DNA of 64,000 nt, taken from NCBI GenBank assembly GCA_041908165.1, contig JAYRFV010000107.1, positions 1 through 64,000 on the forward strand, read 5' to 3'. Numbering within the stretch: the stretch's first letter is position 1; each line of letters starts with the position of its first letter. Below, piece after piece: positions 16,610 to 24,603 of this stretch. Made by a program: the position numbers and the translations under genes. The notes under the pieces are model-generated. The model had not been told where the DNA came from. It saw nothing but the letters and a program-made list of their open reading frames with translations, and did not search any database. The DNA is from JACQZU01 sp041908165. Lineage in GTDB: Bacteria > Acidobacteriota > Holophagae > Holophagales > Holophagaceae.

Positions 16610-18322
16610 ATGCGCCTCGCCCTCCTGCAGCTCAACGCCCGTCTCGGGGACCCGGAATCCAATGGACGCGCCCTCGAAACGGCCTACCGCCAGGCCGTCG
16701 CCGAGGGTGCAGAACTGGTGCTGACACCGGAACTGGCGGTGCCCGGGTACCTGGCGGAGGACCGTCTGTGGGAGCCTGGACTCTGGAGGCGCGTTGAGGT
16801 TGAGAACCTCCGGCTGGCGAGCCTCTCCGGGGCGGTGCCGCTGGTGTTCGGAACCCACGCTCCGGCGCCCTCCCGGCGGCTCTACAACGAACTGTGGTGG
16901 TGCCAGGACGGGGAGCGGCGCGCGGTGGTCCGGAAGCGCGTCCTGCCGGCCTACGATGTGTTCGACGAGGGGCGCTACTTCGAGCCCGACCCCGGTCCGC
17001 AGCCGCTGGTGTCCTTCCGTGGAGCGCGCATCGGCCTCTCCATCTGCGAGGACCTCTGGGTCGACGGCAGCCTCACCGGTGGACGCTTCCGCTACGCTGT
17101 CGACCCGATTGGAGACCTGGCCTCGGCGGGCGCGACCCTCCTGCTGAATGCCAGCGCCAGTCCCGGCCACCTGGGCAGCTACCTGCCGCCGGGCCGTTCG
17201 GCGGCCTGGGCGACACCCTCCAAGGCCGCCCAGCGCCGCCGCCTCCTCCAGGGCCTGGCCTCCCGGCACGGCCTGCCGGTCGTCTACGCCAGCCGGGTCG
17301 GGGCCGAAAGCTGGCTGCTGTTCGACGGCGGCTCCGGCCTGGCCCAGCCCGGAGGAGGCTGGCAGGGGGCCGCCCCCTTCCATGAGGGGGTGGTCTGGGT
17401 GGACACCGAGGCACCCGGCCAGGGCTGGCCGGAGGCACCGTCGGAAAGCAGCTACCTGCACGCGGCCCTGGCTTCGGGCCTGCGCGACAACCTCGCCAAG
17501 CAGGGGCTTGAGGCGGTGGTGGTCGGGCTCTCGGGAGGCATCGACAGTGCGGTCGTCGCGGCCCTGGCATCGGAAGTCCTCGGCCCCGGCCGGGTGCTCG
17601 GGGTGGCCCTGCCGACCCGCTACACCAGCGCCGAAAGCCTGGGCCTCGCCCAGGAGCAGGCGCACCACCTCGGCTTGCACACCCTGTGCCTGGACGCGGA
17701 GGCGCCCTTCGAGGGCGCGGTGTCCAGCCTCACTTCCGCCTGGCCCGGCCGCCGTTTCGGGCTGACCGACGAGAACCTGCAGAGCCGCGCCCGGGGCATG
17801 CTCCTCATGGCGCTGACCAGCGAACCGGCGGTCCACGAACGGCTCGGGAGTTCCCGGGTGGCGGTGCTCAACACCGGCAACAAGAGCGAAGCCGCCACCG
17901 GCTACTTTACCCTCTACGGCGACGGAATCGGGGCCTTCGGCCTGCTCGGCGACTGCCTGAAGGGGCGGGTCTTCGCCCTCGCCCGGGAACTCGGGGACGC
18001 CATCCCTGCGGGCGTCCTGAACCGCAAGCCCACCGCCGAACTAGCGCCGGGCCAGACCGATGAGGCGAGCCTCGCTCCCTACCCCCAGCTCGACGCGATC
18101 CTCGGCACCCTGCTGGAGGCCCAGGTGGCCGAGGAGGAGGTTTCCGACCGGCTGGCGGACATCCTGGACGGGGCCGAACTCGCCGGGGCCCGGGAGCACC
18201 TCCCGAGGATCCTGCGCCTGCTGCGGGGCACGGAGTTCAAGCGCCGCCAGCTGCCCTTCAACCTGAAGGTGAGCCCCAAGGCCTTCGGCCACGGGCGCCG
18301 GATCCCACTGACTTCCAGGTAG
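16610..18322 (+). CDS. nadE: Glutamine-dependent NAD+ synthetase
   Basis: 570 residues, last step of NAD+ synthesis (deamido-NAD + Gln + ATP to NAD). The N-terminal nitrilase-type glutaminase domain (about 1-260) shows its Glu in TPELAVPGY, Lys in RKRVLPAYD and Cys in LSICEDLW. The C-terminal synthetase domain has the ATP-binding loop LSGGIDSAV (about 307-315) and NTGNKSEAATGY. Length matches two-domain NadE. The ATG at 16610 starts MRLALLQLNARLGD as expected; CAGAAT lies 7 bp upstream, so it may have its own near-leaderless promoter even though it follows the kinase by 16 bp. nadC is elsewhere in the window (50.7 kb). Confidence 0.95.
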   Translation: MRLALLQLNARLGDPESNGRALETAYRQAVAEGAELVLTPELAVPGYLAEDRLWEPGLWRRVEVENLRLASLSGAVPLVFGTHAPAPSRRLYNELWWCQDGERRAVVRKRVLPAYDVFDEGRYFEPDPGPQPLVSFRGARIGLSICEDLWVDGSLTGGRFRYAVDPIGDLASAGATLLLNASASPGHLGSYLPPGRSAAWATPSKAAQRRRLLQGLASRHGLPVVYASRVGAESWLLFDGGSGLAQPGGGWQGAAPFHEGVVWVDTEAPGQGWPEAPSESSYLHAALASGLRDNLAKQGLEAVVVGLSGGIDSAVVAALASEVLGPGRVLGVALPTRYTSAESLGLAQEQAHHLGLHTLCLDAEAPFEGAVSSLTSAWPGRRFGLTDENLQSRARGMLLMALTSEPAVHERLGSSRVAVLNTGNKSEAATGYFTLYGDGIGAFGLLGDCLKGRVFALARELGDAIPAGVLNRKPTAELAPGQTDEASLAPYPQLDAILGTLLEAQVAEEEVSDRLADILDGAELAGAREHLPRILRLLRGTEFKRRQLPFNLKVSPKAFGHGRRIPLTSR

Positions 18323-18370
18323 CCGGACGGCTGGCCAGCGCGCACCCCCCGGGGCTATCCTGGAGGGGCC

Positions 18371-18456
18371 GCCGGCGTGGCGAAATGGCAGACGCGGCAG
18401 ACTCAAAATCTGCTTACGGCAACGTAGTGGGGGTTCGAGTCCCTTCGCCGGCACCA
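18371..18456 (+). tRNA. tRNA-Leu (anticodon CAA)
   Basis: 86 bases including an encoded CCA. The acceptor stem GCCGGCG pairs with CGCCGGC (18446-18452). The anticodon stem GCAGA/TCTGC encloses loop CTCAAAA, giving anticodon CAA, which reads UUG. The long variable arm marks a class II tRNA, and the T-loop is GTTCGAGTC. A TATCCT hexamer at 18356-18361 ends 9 bases before the 5' end and is a fitting -10 element. Confidence 0.96.
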
Positions 18457-18512
18457 ATTCGGACGGGTCGAAGGGGCTCGAAGTCGCGCTGCGGCGAAGG
18501 TAGTCTGGCGGG

Positions 18513-18689
18513 ATGACGAAGGACGACCCTCAGCAGATCCTCAGGCAGGTCGAATCGGCCCTCCGCGATGCGGAAGGCTGGGCGAACCAGTGCCTCGCCA
18601 CGCCCCAGCGGGAACGCGGCGTGGATCGCGAAGTAATGGCATTGGCTATTCACGAAGCACTGGCCACGATCCGCAAGGCGCGGTCCTGA
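18513..18689 (+). CDS. Small hypothetical protein, 58 residues
   Basis: ATG at 18513-18515, TGA at 18687-18689. The product begins MTKDDPQQILRQVESALRDAE and ends ALATIRKARS; it is charged, helical and without membrane segments. Codon use in the first two thirds has the high-GC third-position bias of the region, then drops (GAA GTA ATG GCA TTG GCT ATT). A TAGTCT hexamer lies exactly 6 bases before the ATG, the same spacing seen at other probable leaderless starts here, which supports it as a real gene. It sits between the tRNA and the hemerythrin gene. Family not recognised. Confidence 0.5.
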   Translation: MTKDDPQQILRQVESALRDAEGWANQCLATPQRERGVDREVMALAIHEALATIRKARS

Positions 18690-18766
18690 CCGTTCGGTGT
18701 TGAACCACGGGCTTGAGCAGGGCCCCCTTTCCACCCACGATGGACCTTTGTTTCGGGGATGGGTGG

Positions 18767-19171
18767 ATGAGCGAATGGCAGTGGAAACCGCGCTACGAAC
18801 TGGGCATCCCCTTCATCGATGAACAGCACAAGCGGATCTTCTTCCTGCTCAACCAGCTCCAGCAGGCCACCACCGAGGGAAGGGCGAGGGCCGAGGTCAA
18901 GGCCCTGCTGGAGGGGCTGATGCGGCAGACCGGCGAGCACTTCCACACCGAGGAGACGCTGATGCTGCAGATGGGGTACGAGAACCTCGAGGCCCACCGG
19001 ATGCAGCACGCCGGTTTGATGGACGGCCTCTACGGCCTGGAGGCCCGCTTCCGCGATGGCGACACCTCCATGGCGCTGCTGGTGACCACCTACCTGGGCA
19101 GCTGGCTGCGCCACCACATCCAGGAGGGGGACCGGGCCTACGCCGACGTCCTCGCCCGCCGGGAGGCCTGA
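18767..19171 (+). CDS. Bacteriohemerythrin
   Basis: 134 residues forming one hemerythrin four-helix bundle that binds O2 at a di-iron site. The ligands are visible: His in FIDEQHKRIF, His and Glu in HFHTEETLM, His in HRMQHAGL, and His and Asp in LRHHIQEGD. The start MSEWQWKPRYELGI is standard for the family; a longer frame from 18713 or 18740 adds unlike sequence. No extra domain is attached, so it is likely an O2 carrier or sensor in the cytoplasm. It converges on the ABC ATPase gene with 11 bp between the stops. Confidence 0.9.
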   Translation: MSEWQWKPRYELGIPFIDEQHKRIFFLLNQLQQATTEGRARAEVKALLEGLMRQTGEHFHTEETLMLQMGYENLEAHRMQHAGLMDGLYGLEARFRDGDTSMALLVTTYLGSWLRHHIQEGDRAYADVLARREA

Positions 19172-19182
19172 CCGGCCGGTGT

Positions 19183-19914
19183 TCAGAACTTCAGGTTGGC
19201 GAGGTGCTGTTCGCTGGTGATGGGTTGGTTCGGCTCGTCGTGGATGATCTTGCCATCGCGCAGCTTCACGATGCGGTGGGCGTGGCGGGCGATGTCCTCT
19301 TCGTGGGTGACCAGGATGATGGTGTTGCCCTTCTGGTACAGCTCCTCGAAGAGCGCCATGATCTCGACGCTGGTCTTGGTGTCCAGGGCGCCGGTGGGCT
19401 CGTCGGCGAGCAGGATCGAGGGGTGGTTCACCAGGGCGCGGGCGATGGCGACGCGCTGCCGCTGGCCGCCGGAGAGCTGGTTGGGCATGTGGTCGGCCCG
19501 CGGGGCGAGGCCGACGTTCTCGAGGGCCTGGAGGGCCAGGGCGTGGCGTTCGTGCGGCGTCTTGCCGGCGTAGATCAGGGGCAGTTCGACATTCTGCAGG
19601 GCGGTGGTGCGAGCCAGCAGGTTGAAGGTCTGGAACACGAAGCCGATCTCCTCGTTCCGGATCTGGGCGAGGTCGTCGTCGGACATGCTGGAGACCAGCT
19701 TGTTGTTCAGCTCGTAGGTTCCGGATGTGGGCGAGTCGAGGCAGCCGATCACGTTCATCATGGTCGACTTGCCCGACCCCGAAGGACCCATGATGGCCAC
19801 GTACTCGCCACGCTGGATGTCCATGTCCACGCCGTCCAGGGCCCGGACCTCCATGTCTCCCATGATGTAGATCTTGGTGACTTCCCGCAGTCGGATGAGT
19901 GGTGCGTCGGTCAT
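19183..19914 (-). CDS. ABC transporter ATP-binding protein, MacB/LolD type
   Basis: 243 residues. Walker A is GPSGSGKST, the Q-loop is in VFQTFNLL, the signature is LSGGQRQRVAIARAL and Walker B is ILLADEPTGALD. The sequence clearly belongs to the MacB/LolD/FtsE group, which powers extrusion of lipoproteins, peptides or drugs through an FtsX-type permease. The start MTDAPLIRLREVTKIY is standard. No permease or periplasmic adaptor is next to it: a hemerythrin gene converges on its 3' side and a plus-strand gene diverges on its 5' side. It must work with a permease encoded elsewhere, or be solitary. Confidence 0.9.
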   Translation of the reverse strand: MTDAPLIRLREVTKIYIMGDMEVRALDGVDMDIQRGEYVAIMGPSGSGKSTMMNVIGCLDSPTSGTYELNNKLVSSMSDDDLAQIRNEEIGFVFQTFNLLARTTALQNVELPLIYAGKTPHERHALALQALENVGLAPRADHMPNQLSGGQRQRVAIARALVNHPSILLADEPTGALDTKTSVEIMALFEELYQKGNTIILVTHEEDIARHAHRIVKLRDGKIIHDEPNQPITSEQHLANLKF

Positions 19915-20041
19915 CGTGGCCCCTGTTCCCTCGTAACATGATGCGCCAAGGCCCCGGAGGGTTGACCCTTGATTTTCGCAGCGGGGCCCGGGCCGTTTAG
20001 GCGGGGGTCCGGTACACTGGCTCCTTTGGGGAAAGATTCCC

Positions 20042-20059
20042 TGGAATTCAGGAATTCCA
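20042..20059. repeat. Inverted repeat in the leader of the acyltransferase-ligase gene
   Basis: TGGAATTC, two bases, GAATTCCA: a perfect 8-bp inverted repeat, 31 bp before the ATG at 20091. A smaller one (GGGAA AGA TTCCC) sits just before it. A possible -10, TACACT, lies near 20012-20017, so the repeat would fall in the 5' leader, where it could be a repressor site or RNA hairpin. Confidence 0.4.
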
Positions 20060-20090
20060 ACCCGGGAACCCTGGCTGGAGGAGTTGGGAT

Positions 20091-22721
20091 ATGGGTCCAA
20101 TCTTGGTCGCGCTGGCCCGCATGGTGCTGCGCCTGCGCTACCAGGTGACCCTGGAAGGCCTGGAGGAGGTGGCGGCCAGGGGCCGGCGCGGCATCCTGTT
20201 CCTCCCCAACCACCCGGCCCTGATCGATCCCGCAATCCTGCTGACGGTGCTGCACGGCGCCTTCCAGCCCCGGAGCGTCGCCGACCGGGACCAGATCGCC
20301 GCGCCGGGGATACGGGTCCTGGCCGCCCTGCTCGGCGCCCGGGCGCTGCCGGACCCGGCCAAATACGGGGAGGCCTCCCGGGCAGAAATCGAGAAGGTGC
20401 TGCGAACCTGCGCGGAAGGGCTGGAATCGGGCGAGAACCTCCTGTTCTACCCGGGCGGGCGCCTGATGCGCAGCCGGGTCGAGGATCTCGGCGGGAACAG
20501 CGGACTCCAGACGATCCTCCAGGCCGCCGCCGGGGCCCGAATCGTAGGGGTCCGGACCACGGGACTCTGGGGCAGCAGCTTCAGCCGTGCCGACGGGGCC
20601 CAGCCCCAGCTCGGAAGCTGCCTGGCCCGTGGCCTGAGGACGCTGCTGGGCAACCTCCTGGTCTTCGCGCCCCGGCGGCGGGTCCGGATCACGTTCGTGG
20701 AACTCTCCGACCTGCCCCTCATCGAGGGCCGGCAGGCCGTGAACCGCTGCCTGGAGGCGTTCTACAACCGGGAGGCCCCGGCCAACACCTACGTGCCCCG
20801 GTTCTTCTGGGAACGGGGACGGACGCGGACCTGTCCGGAACCCGCGCAGGCCGAAGGCCTGGGGGACGCGAGCCGGGTTCCCGAAGGCATCCGGAAGGCT
20901 GTCCATTCCCGGCTGCACCGTCTTTCGGGCCTGGAGACCATCACCGACGGCCAGGTCCTCTCCCGGGACCTGGGCCTCGACAGCCTGCAGCGGCTGGAAC
21001 TGATGGTCTGGCTCGAAGGCGAGTTCGGCTGCACCTGCGCCGATCCCGATGCCCTGCAGACGGTCGGCGATGTCCTGCTGACCGCCGCCGGCCAGGGCGG
21101 CGCCGGCGCCAGGGCTGCGGCGAAGCCGGTGCCGCGCACCTGGCTGGAGCACACCGTCGACCTCCCGCCTGGCATTCCCGACAGCCCGACCTTGACCGGG
21201 GCCTTCCTGCTCCAGGCCGCCCGCGATCCGCACCGGGCGGTGCTCGCCGATGCCACCAGCGGGGTCAAGACCTACCGCGACGTGGTCACCGCCATCTTCG
21301 TGCTCGCACCGGTCCTTCGCCGCCTGCCCGGCCCCTACGTCGGCATCATGCTGCCGGCCACCGTGGGCGGGGCGATCCTCTTCCTGGCGGCACTCTTCGC
21401 CGGCAAGACCCCGGTGATGGTGAACTGGACCGTCGGGCCGCGCAGCATGGCCCACTGCCTGGACCTGCTCCAGGTCCGCCACGTCCTGACCGCCGGGCCC
21501 CTCCTGGCACGGCTCGAGGCCCAGGGGATGAACCTGGAGGGCCTGCGCGACCGGTTCATCCTGCTCGACGAACTCGGCCCCCGGATCTCCACCTTCCGGA
21601 AACTGGTCGCCTTGGCCCGAAGCCACCTGGGTTGGGGCGCCCTGCGCCGGGCGCCGGTGCCGGACACGGCGGTGGTCCTGTTCACCAGCGGCTCCGAGAA
21701 CCTGCCGAAGGCGGTTCCCCTCTCCCACGCCAACCTGCTTGGCAACCTCCGCGACATCACCGCCGCCATCCGCTTCACCGAGGACGACCGGATGATGGGC
21801 TTCCTGCCCCCGTTCCACAGCTTTGGCCTCACCTGCACGGTGCTGCTGCCGATGCTGGCCGGGCTGCGGGTGGCCTTCCACCCGAATCCCACCGAGGCCC
21901 GGGCCCTGGCCCGGACCATCGATTCCCACGGCTGCAGCCTGCTGGTGGGCACCCCCACCTTCCTGCACGCCATCGTCCGGGTCGCCGCCGACGCCCAGCT
22001 CCGCACCCTGCGCCTCTGCGTCACCGGCGCCGAGAAGTGCCCCGAGCCGCTCTACGAAGCGCTGGCGCGGCGCTGGCCGGACATGGTGGTGGTGGAGGGC
22101 TACGGCATCACCGAATGCTCCCCGGTGGTGAGCGTGAACCGGGTCGAGGCTCCGCAGCGCTGCACCATCGGCAAGGTTCTGCCCTCCCTGGAGTACGCCC
22201 TGGTGGACCAGGAGGGCAGGGCGCGGGTGGCGCGCGGCCAGGAAGGCATGCTGCTGGTCCGCGGCCCGAGCGTCTTTTCCGGGTACTTGAACCACCAGGG
22301 GCCATCGCCCTTCCATGCCTTCGAGGGCAGGTCCTGGTACCGGACCGGCGACCTGGTGCGGGAGGCCGAGGATGGAACCCTCACCTTCGCCGGGCGGCTG
22401 AAGCGCTTCGTCAAGCTCGGCGGGGAGATGGTGAGCCTTCCGGCCATCGAGGAGGCCCTCAACAACCACTACGTCCACGAGGACGACAGCGAGCCGGTGC
22501 TGGCGGTGGAAGCCACCCCCCAGGACACCAACCCCGAGGTGGTGCTGTTCACCGTGGCGGGCATCAGCCGGGACGAGGCCAACGCCACACTGAGGGCAGC
22601 CGGACTCAGCTCCATCCACAACATCCGGATCGTCAAGCGGCTGGAGTCGATCCCCCTGCTCGGCACCGGCAAGACCGACTACCGGGCCCTCAAGGAGAGT
22701 CTGGCCAGCAGCGCCTCCTGA
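20091..22721 (+). CDS. Acyltransferase (PlsC)-ACP-AMP-ligase fusion
   Basis: 876 residues with GGAGG 10 bp before the ATG. Domain 1 (about 1-235) is a PlsC/LPLAT acyltransferase with NHPALID (HX4D) and FYPGGRL at the second motif. Domain 2 (about 270-345) looks like an acyl carrier domain: DLGLDSLQRLELM carries the Ser that would accept phosphopantetheine. Domain 3 (about 350-876) is an AMP-forming acyl ligase with LFTSGSENLPKAVP, EGYGITECSP, YRTGDLV and a final Lys in GTGKTDYRAL. The set resembles E. coli Aas (2-acylglycerophosphoethanolamine acyltransferase/acyl-ACP synthetase), but the embedded carrier would let the acyl chain be activated, held and transferred in one chain. No obvious membrane helix. 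It converges on the thiolase gene. Confidence 0.85.
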   Translation: MGPILVALARMVLRLRYQVTLEGLEEVAARGRRGILFLPNHPALIDPAILLTVLHGAFQPRSVADRDQIAAPGIRVLAALLGARALPDPAKYGEASRAEIEKVLRTCAEGLESGENLLFYPGGRLMRSRVEDLGGNSGLQTILQAAAGARIVGVRTTGLWGSSFSRADGAQPQLGSCLARGLRTLLGNLLVFAPRRRVRITFVELSDLPLIEGRQAVNRCLEAFYNREAPANTYVPRFFWERGRTRTCPEPAQAEGLGDASRVPEGIRKAVHSRLHRLSGLETITDGQVLSRDLGLDSLQRLELMVWLEGEFGCTCADPDALQTVGDVLLTAAGQGGAGARAAAKPVPRTWLEHTVDLPPGIPDSPTLTGAFLLQAARDPHRAVLADATSGVKTYRDVVTAIFVLAPVLRRLPGPYVGIMLPATVGGAILFLAALFAGKTPVMVNWTVGPRSMAHCLDLLQVRHVLTAGPLLARLEAQGMNLEGLRDRFILLDELGPRISTFRKLVALARSHLGWGALRRAPVPDTAVVLFTSGSENLPKAVPLSHANLLGNLRDITAAIRFTEDDRMMGFLPPFHSFGLTCTVLLPMLAGLRVAFHPNPTEARALARTIDSHGCSLLVGTPTFLHAIVRVAADAQLRTLRLCVTGAEKCPEPLYEALARRWPDMVVVEGYGITECSPVVSVNRVEAPQRCTIGKVLPSLEYALVDQEGRARVARGQEGMLLVRGPSVFSGYLNHQGPSPFHAFEGRSWYRTGDLVREAEDGTLTFAGRLKRFVKLGGEMVSLPAIEEALNNHYVHEDDSEPVLAVEATPQDTNPEVVLFTVAGISRDEANATLRAAGLSSIHNIRIVKRLESIPLLGTGKTDYRALKESLASSAS

Positions 22722-22727
22722 TCCGGT

Positions 22728-23864
22728 TCAGCCGGGCACCTCGACCAGCACCGCCTGGCCCAGGCCGCCGCCGATGCCCAGGGTGGCCACACCTAGCCCC
22801 CCGCCCCGGCGACGCAGGAGATGGATCAGGGTGACCAGGATGCGGGCCCCGGAGGCGCCGATCGGGTGGCCGCGGCTGATGCCCCCGCCGGCGACGTTCA
22901 GGCGGTCCAGCGGAAGGCCCAGCTGGTGGACGCAGACCAGCACCTGGGCCGCAAAGGCCTCGTTCAGCTCCCAGAGGTCCACATCGGCGACCCCCAGCCC
23001 GTGGCGGTCCAGCAGCCTGCGCACGGCTGGAACCGGGGACTCCCCCATGTCCAGCGGGTCCACTCCCGCTTCGGACCAGCCCAGGATCCGCGCCAGAGGC
23101 TTCGCATCCAGGGCCTGGTCCGGGCGCGCCACGAGCAGGGCCGCGGCACCGTCCGCAAGGGCGGATGCATTCCCCGCAGTGACCTGCCCGTCGGGCAGGA
23201 ACACCGGCTTCAGGAGGGCCAGGTCCTCCGGGGTGCAGTCGGGCCGCACGCACTCGTCGGCCTCCAGGCCTGCCACCGGCGCGAACTCCGCCGAAAGATC
23301 GGTGGCCTCGGCCCGACGGTGGCTCCGCAGGGCATAGGCATCGGCCTCCGCACGGCCGACACCTCGTTTCGAGGCAAGGCGCTCGATGGTCTCCCCCATC
23401 AGGAGGCCGGTGATCGGGCAGCGGAGCCCGTCCAGGTGCATCACGTCCGGTGCCTGCCGGTGGCCGGTGCGGAAGCCCCACCGCAGGCCCGGAAGCAGGT
23501 GCGGGGTGTCGCTCATGGCTTCGCTGCCGCCCACCAGGACCGGTCCTTCCTCGCCATCCTCGAGGCAGAGGCAGCCGAAGCGGAGGGCCTGCAGGCTTGA
23601 CCCGCAGGCCATGTTCAGGGTCGTGGCCAGCGTGGCGGCCGGGAGCCCGGCCCGCAGCGCGATGGTCCGGGCCGGGTTCATGCCGCTGGTGTGGTTCCGG
23701 GCGAGCCCCCAGAGGATCCTGCCGGGGCGGGGCAGGGCCGGGTCGGAGAGGAGGTCCTGGACCACACTCGCGCCGAGGCCGACCGCGCCCCGTCCGCGCA
23801 GGCTGCCGCCATAGCGGCCCTGGGGCAGACGCCGGGCGGCGAGGACCTGCCATTCCTGGTTCAC
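22728..23864 (-). CDS. Thiolase-family acetyl-CoA acetyltransferase with altered active site
   Basis: 378 residues from a GTG that overlaps the sanA stop (GTGA). The nucleophilic Cys is present (NMACGSSLQAL, about 84), as are NEAFAAQ and the His of GISRGHPIGASGAR. The C-terminal catalytic Cys, normally in C-x-GGG, is replaced by Gly: the motif reads ATLGIGGGLGQ. In characterised thiolases that Cys is the acid/base for C-C bond formation or cleavage, so the standard reaction may be impaired or changed. Length is near normal (about 390). The likely role is beta-oxidation or ketogenesis-type chemistry, but the missing residue makes this uncertain. No partner hydratase or dehydrogenase is adjacent. 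Confidence 0.82.
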   Translation of the reverse strand: MNQEWQVLAARRLPQGRYGGSLRGRGAVGLGASVVQDLLSDPALPRPGRILWGLARNHTSGMNPARTIALRAGLPAATLATTLNMACGSSLQALRFGCLCLEDGEEGPVLVGGSEAMSDTPHLLPGLRWGFRTGHRQAPDVMHLDGLRCPITGLLMGETIERLASKRGVGRAEADAYALRSHRRAEATDLSAEFAPVAGLEADECVRPDCTPEDLALLKPVFLPDGQVTAGNASALADGAAALLVARPDQALDAKPLARILGWSEAGVDPLDMGESPVPAVRRLLDRHGLGVADVDLWELNEAFAAQVLVCVHQLGLPLDRLNVAGGGISRGHPIGASGARILVTLIHLLRRRGGGLGVATLGIGGGLGQAVLVEVPG

Positions 23865-24550
23865 AGTGAAGGGCCGGTGCGGGGCTCGTCGGGGGTGGGC
23901 TCGCGGGGCCCGAGCACCACGTCCGGGGGGAACCACCCGTCGAGGACCGCGAGGTGCCGGGCCACGGCCTCCCGCGTCCAGAAGGAGAGCCGGGACAGGA
24001 ATCCGTGATCCGTGGTCGCGTCGGGGACGCCCCAGGCGGTCAGGCCGACCTTGTCGGCGAGGTACAGGGCCCTCGGCATGTGGAAGTCCGAGGTCACCAG
24101 CACCGCCCGCTCCAGCCCGAAGACCGTGCGGGCGCGCTTGAGGCTCGCGTAGGTCCTGCGGCCCGCGAAGTCGGCCACGATGCGTCCCGCGGGCACGCCC
24201 TGGCGGAGCAGCCAGCGCCGCATGGCGAGGGGCTCGTTGTACTGGGGGGTGCGGTTGTCGCCGGAAACCAGGAACCAGGTCACCTTCCCGGCCTTCCACA
24301 GCTTCAGCGCCGTCTCCAGGCGGCCCTCGAGGACCGTGGTGGGTTCCCCGTCCGAGAAGACGCCCGCGCCGAGGATCAGGCACGGCGCCCCGAAGACCGG
24401 TGCCGCCTCGGCCGGCACGATGCGGGCGCGGGAATAGCGCGGGAACCTCCCCAGCATCCAGAGCAGATCCCCTGTGAGGGCCAAGGCCAGGAGAAATCCT
24501 GCCCACCGCCAAGGGTGGCGCCGGAATCCCATGGAGGCGGCAGGCAGCAT
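23861..24550 (-). CDS. sanA: SanA/YdcF-like DUF218 membrane protein
   Basis: 229 residues. One N-terminal membrane helix (WAGFLLALALTGDLLWML) is followed by a DUF218 domain facing the periplasm. Conserved blocks LILGAGVFSDG, LVSGDNRTPQYNEPLAMRRWL, DFAGRRTYASLKRARTVF and LVTSDFHMPRALYLA match SanA, an envelope-barrier protein tied to vancomycin exclusion at high temperature in enterics. The Asp/His residues of DFHMPRA are kept. ATG at 24548-24550, with TATGCT 8 bp upstream and little Shine-Dalgarno. It is the first gene of a two-gene unit with the thiolase, joined by a 4-bp overlap. Functional link between the two is not obvious. Confidence 0.82.
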   Translation of the reverse strand: MLPAASMGFRRHPWRWAGFLLALALTGDLLWMLGRFPRYSRARIVPAEAAPVFGAPCLILGAGVFSDGEPTTVLEGRLETALKLWKAGKVTWFLVSGDNRTPQYNEPLAMRRWLLRQGVPAGRIVADFAGRRTYASLKRARTVFGLERAVLVTSDFHMPRALYLADKVGLTAWGVPDATTDHGFLSRLSFWTREAVARHLAVLDGWFPPDVVLGPREPTPDEPRTGPSL

Positions 24551-24603
24551 GCTGAGTTAGCATAGACCTTCCGCCCAGGCGGGACTTTGACGAGCGGCAC
24601 TTG

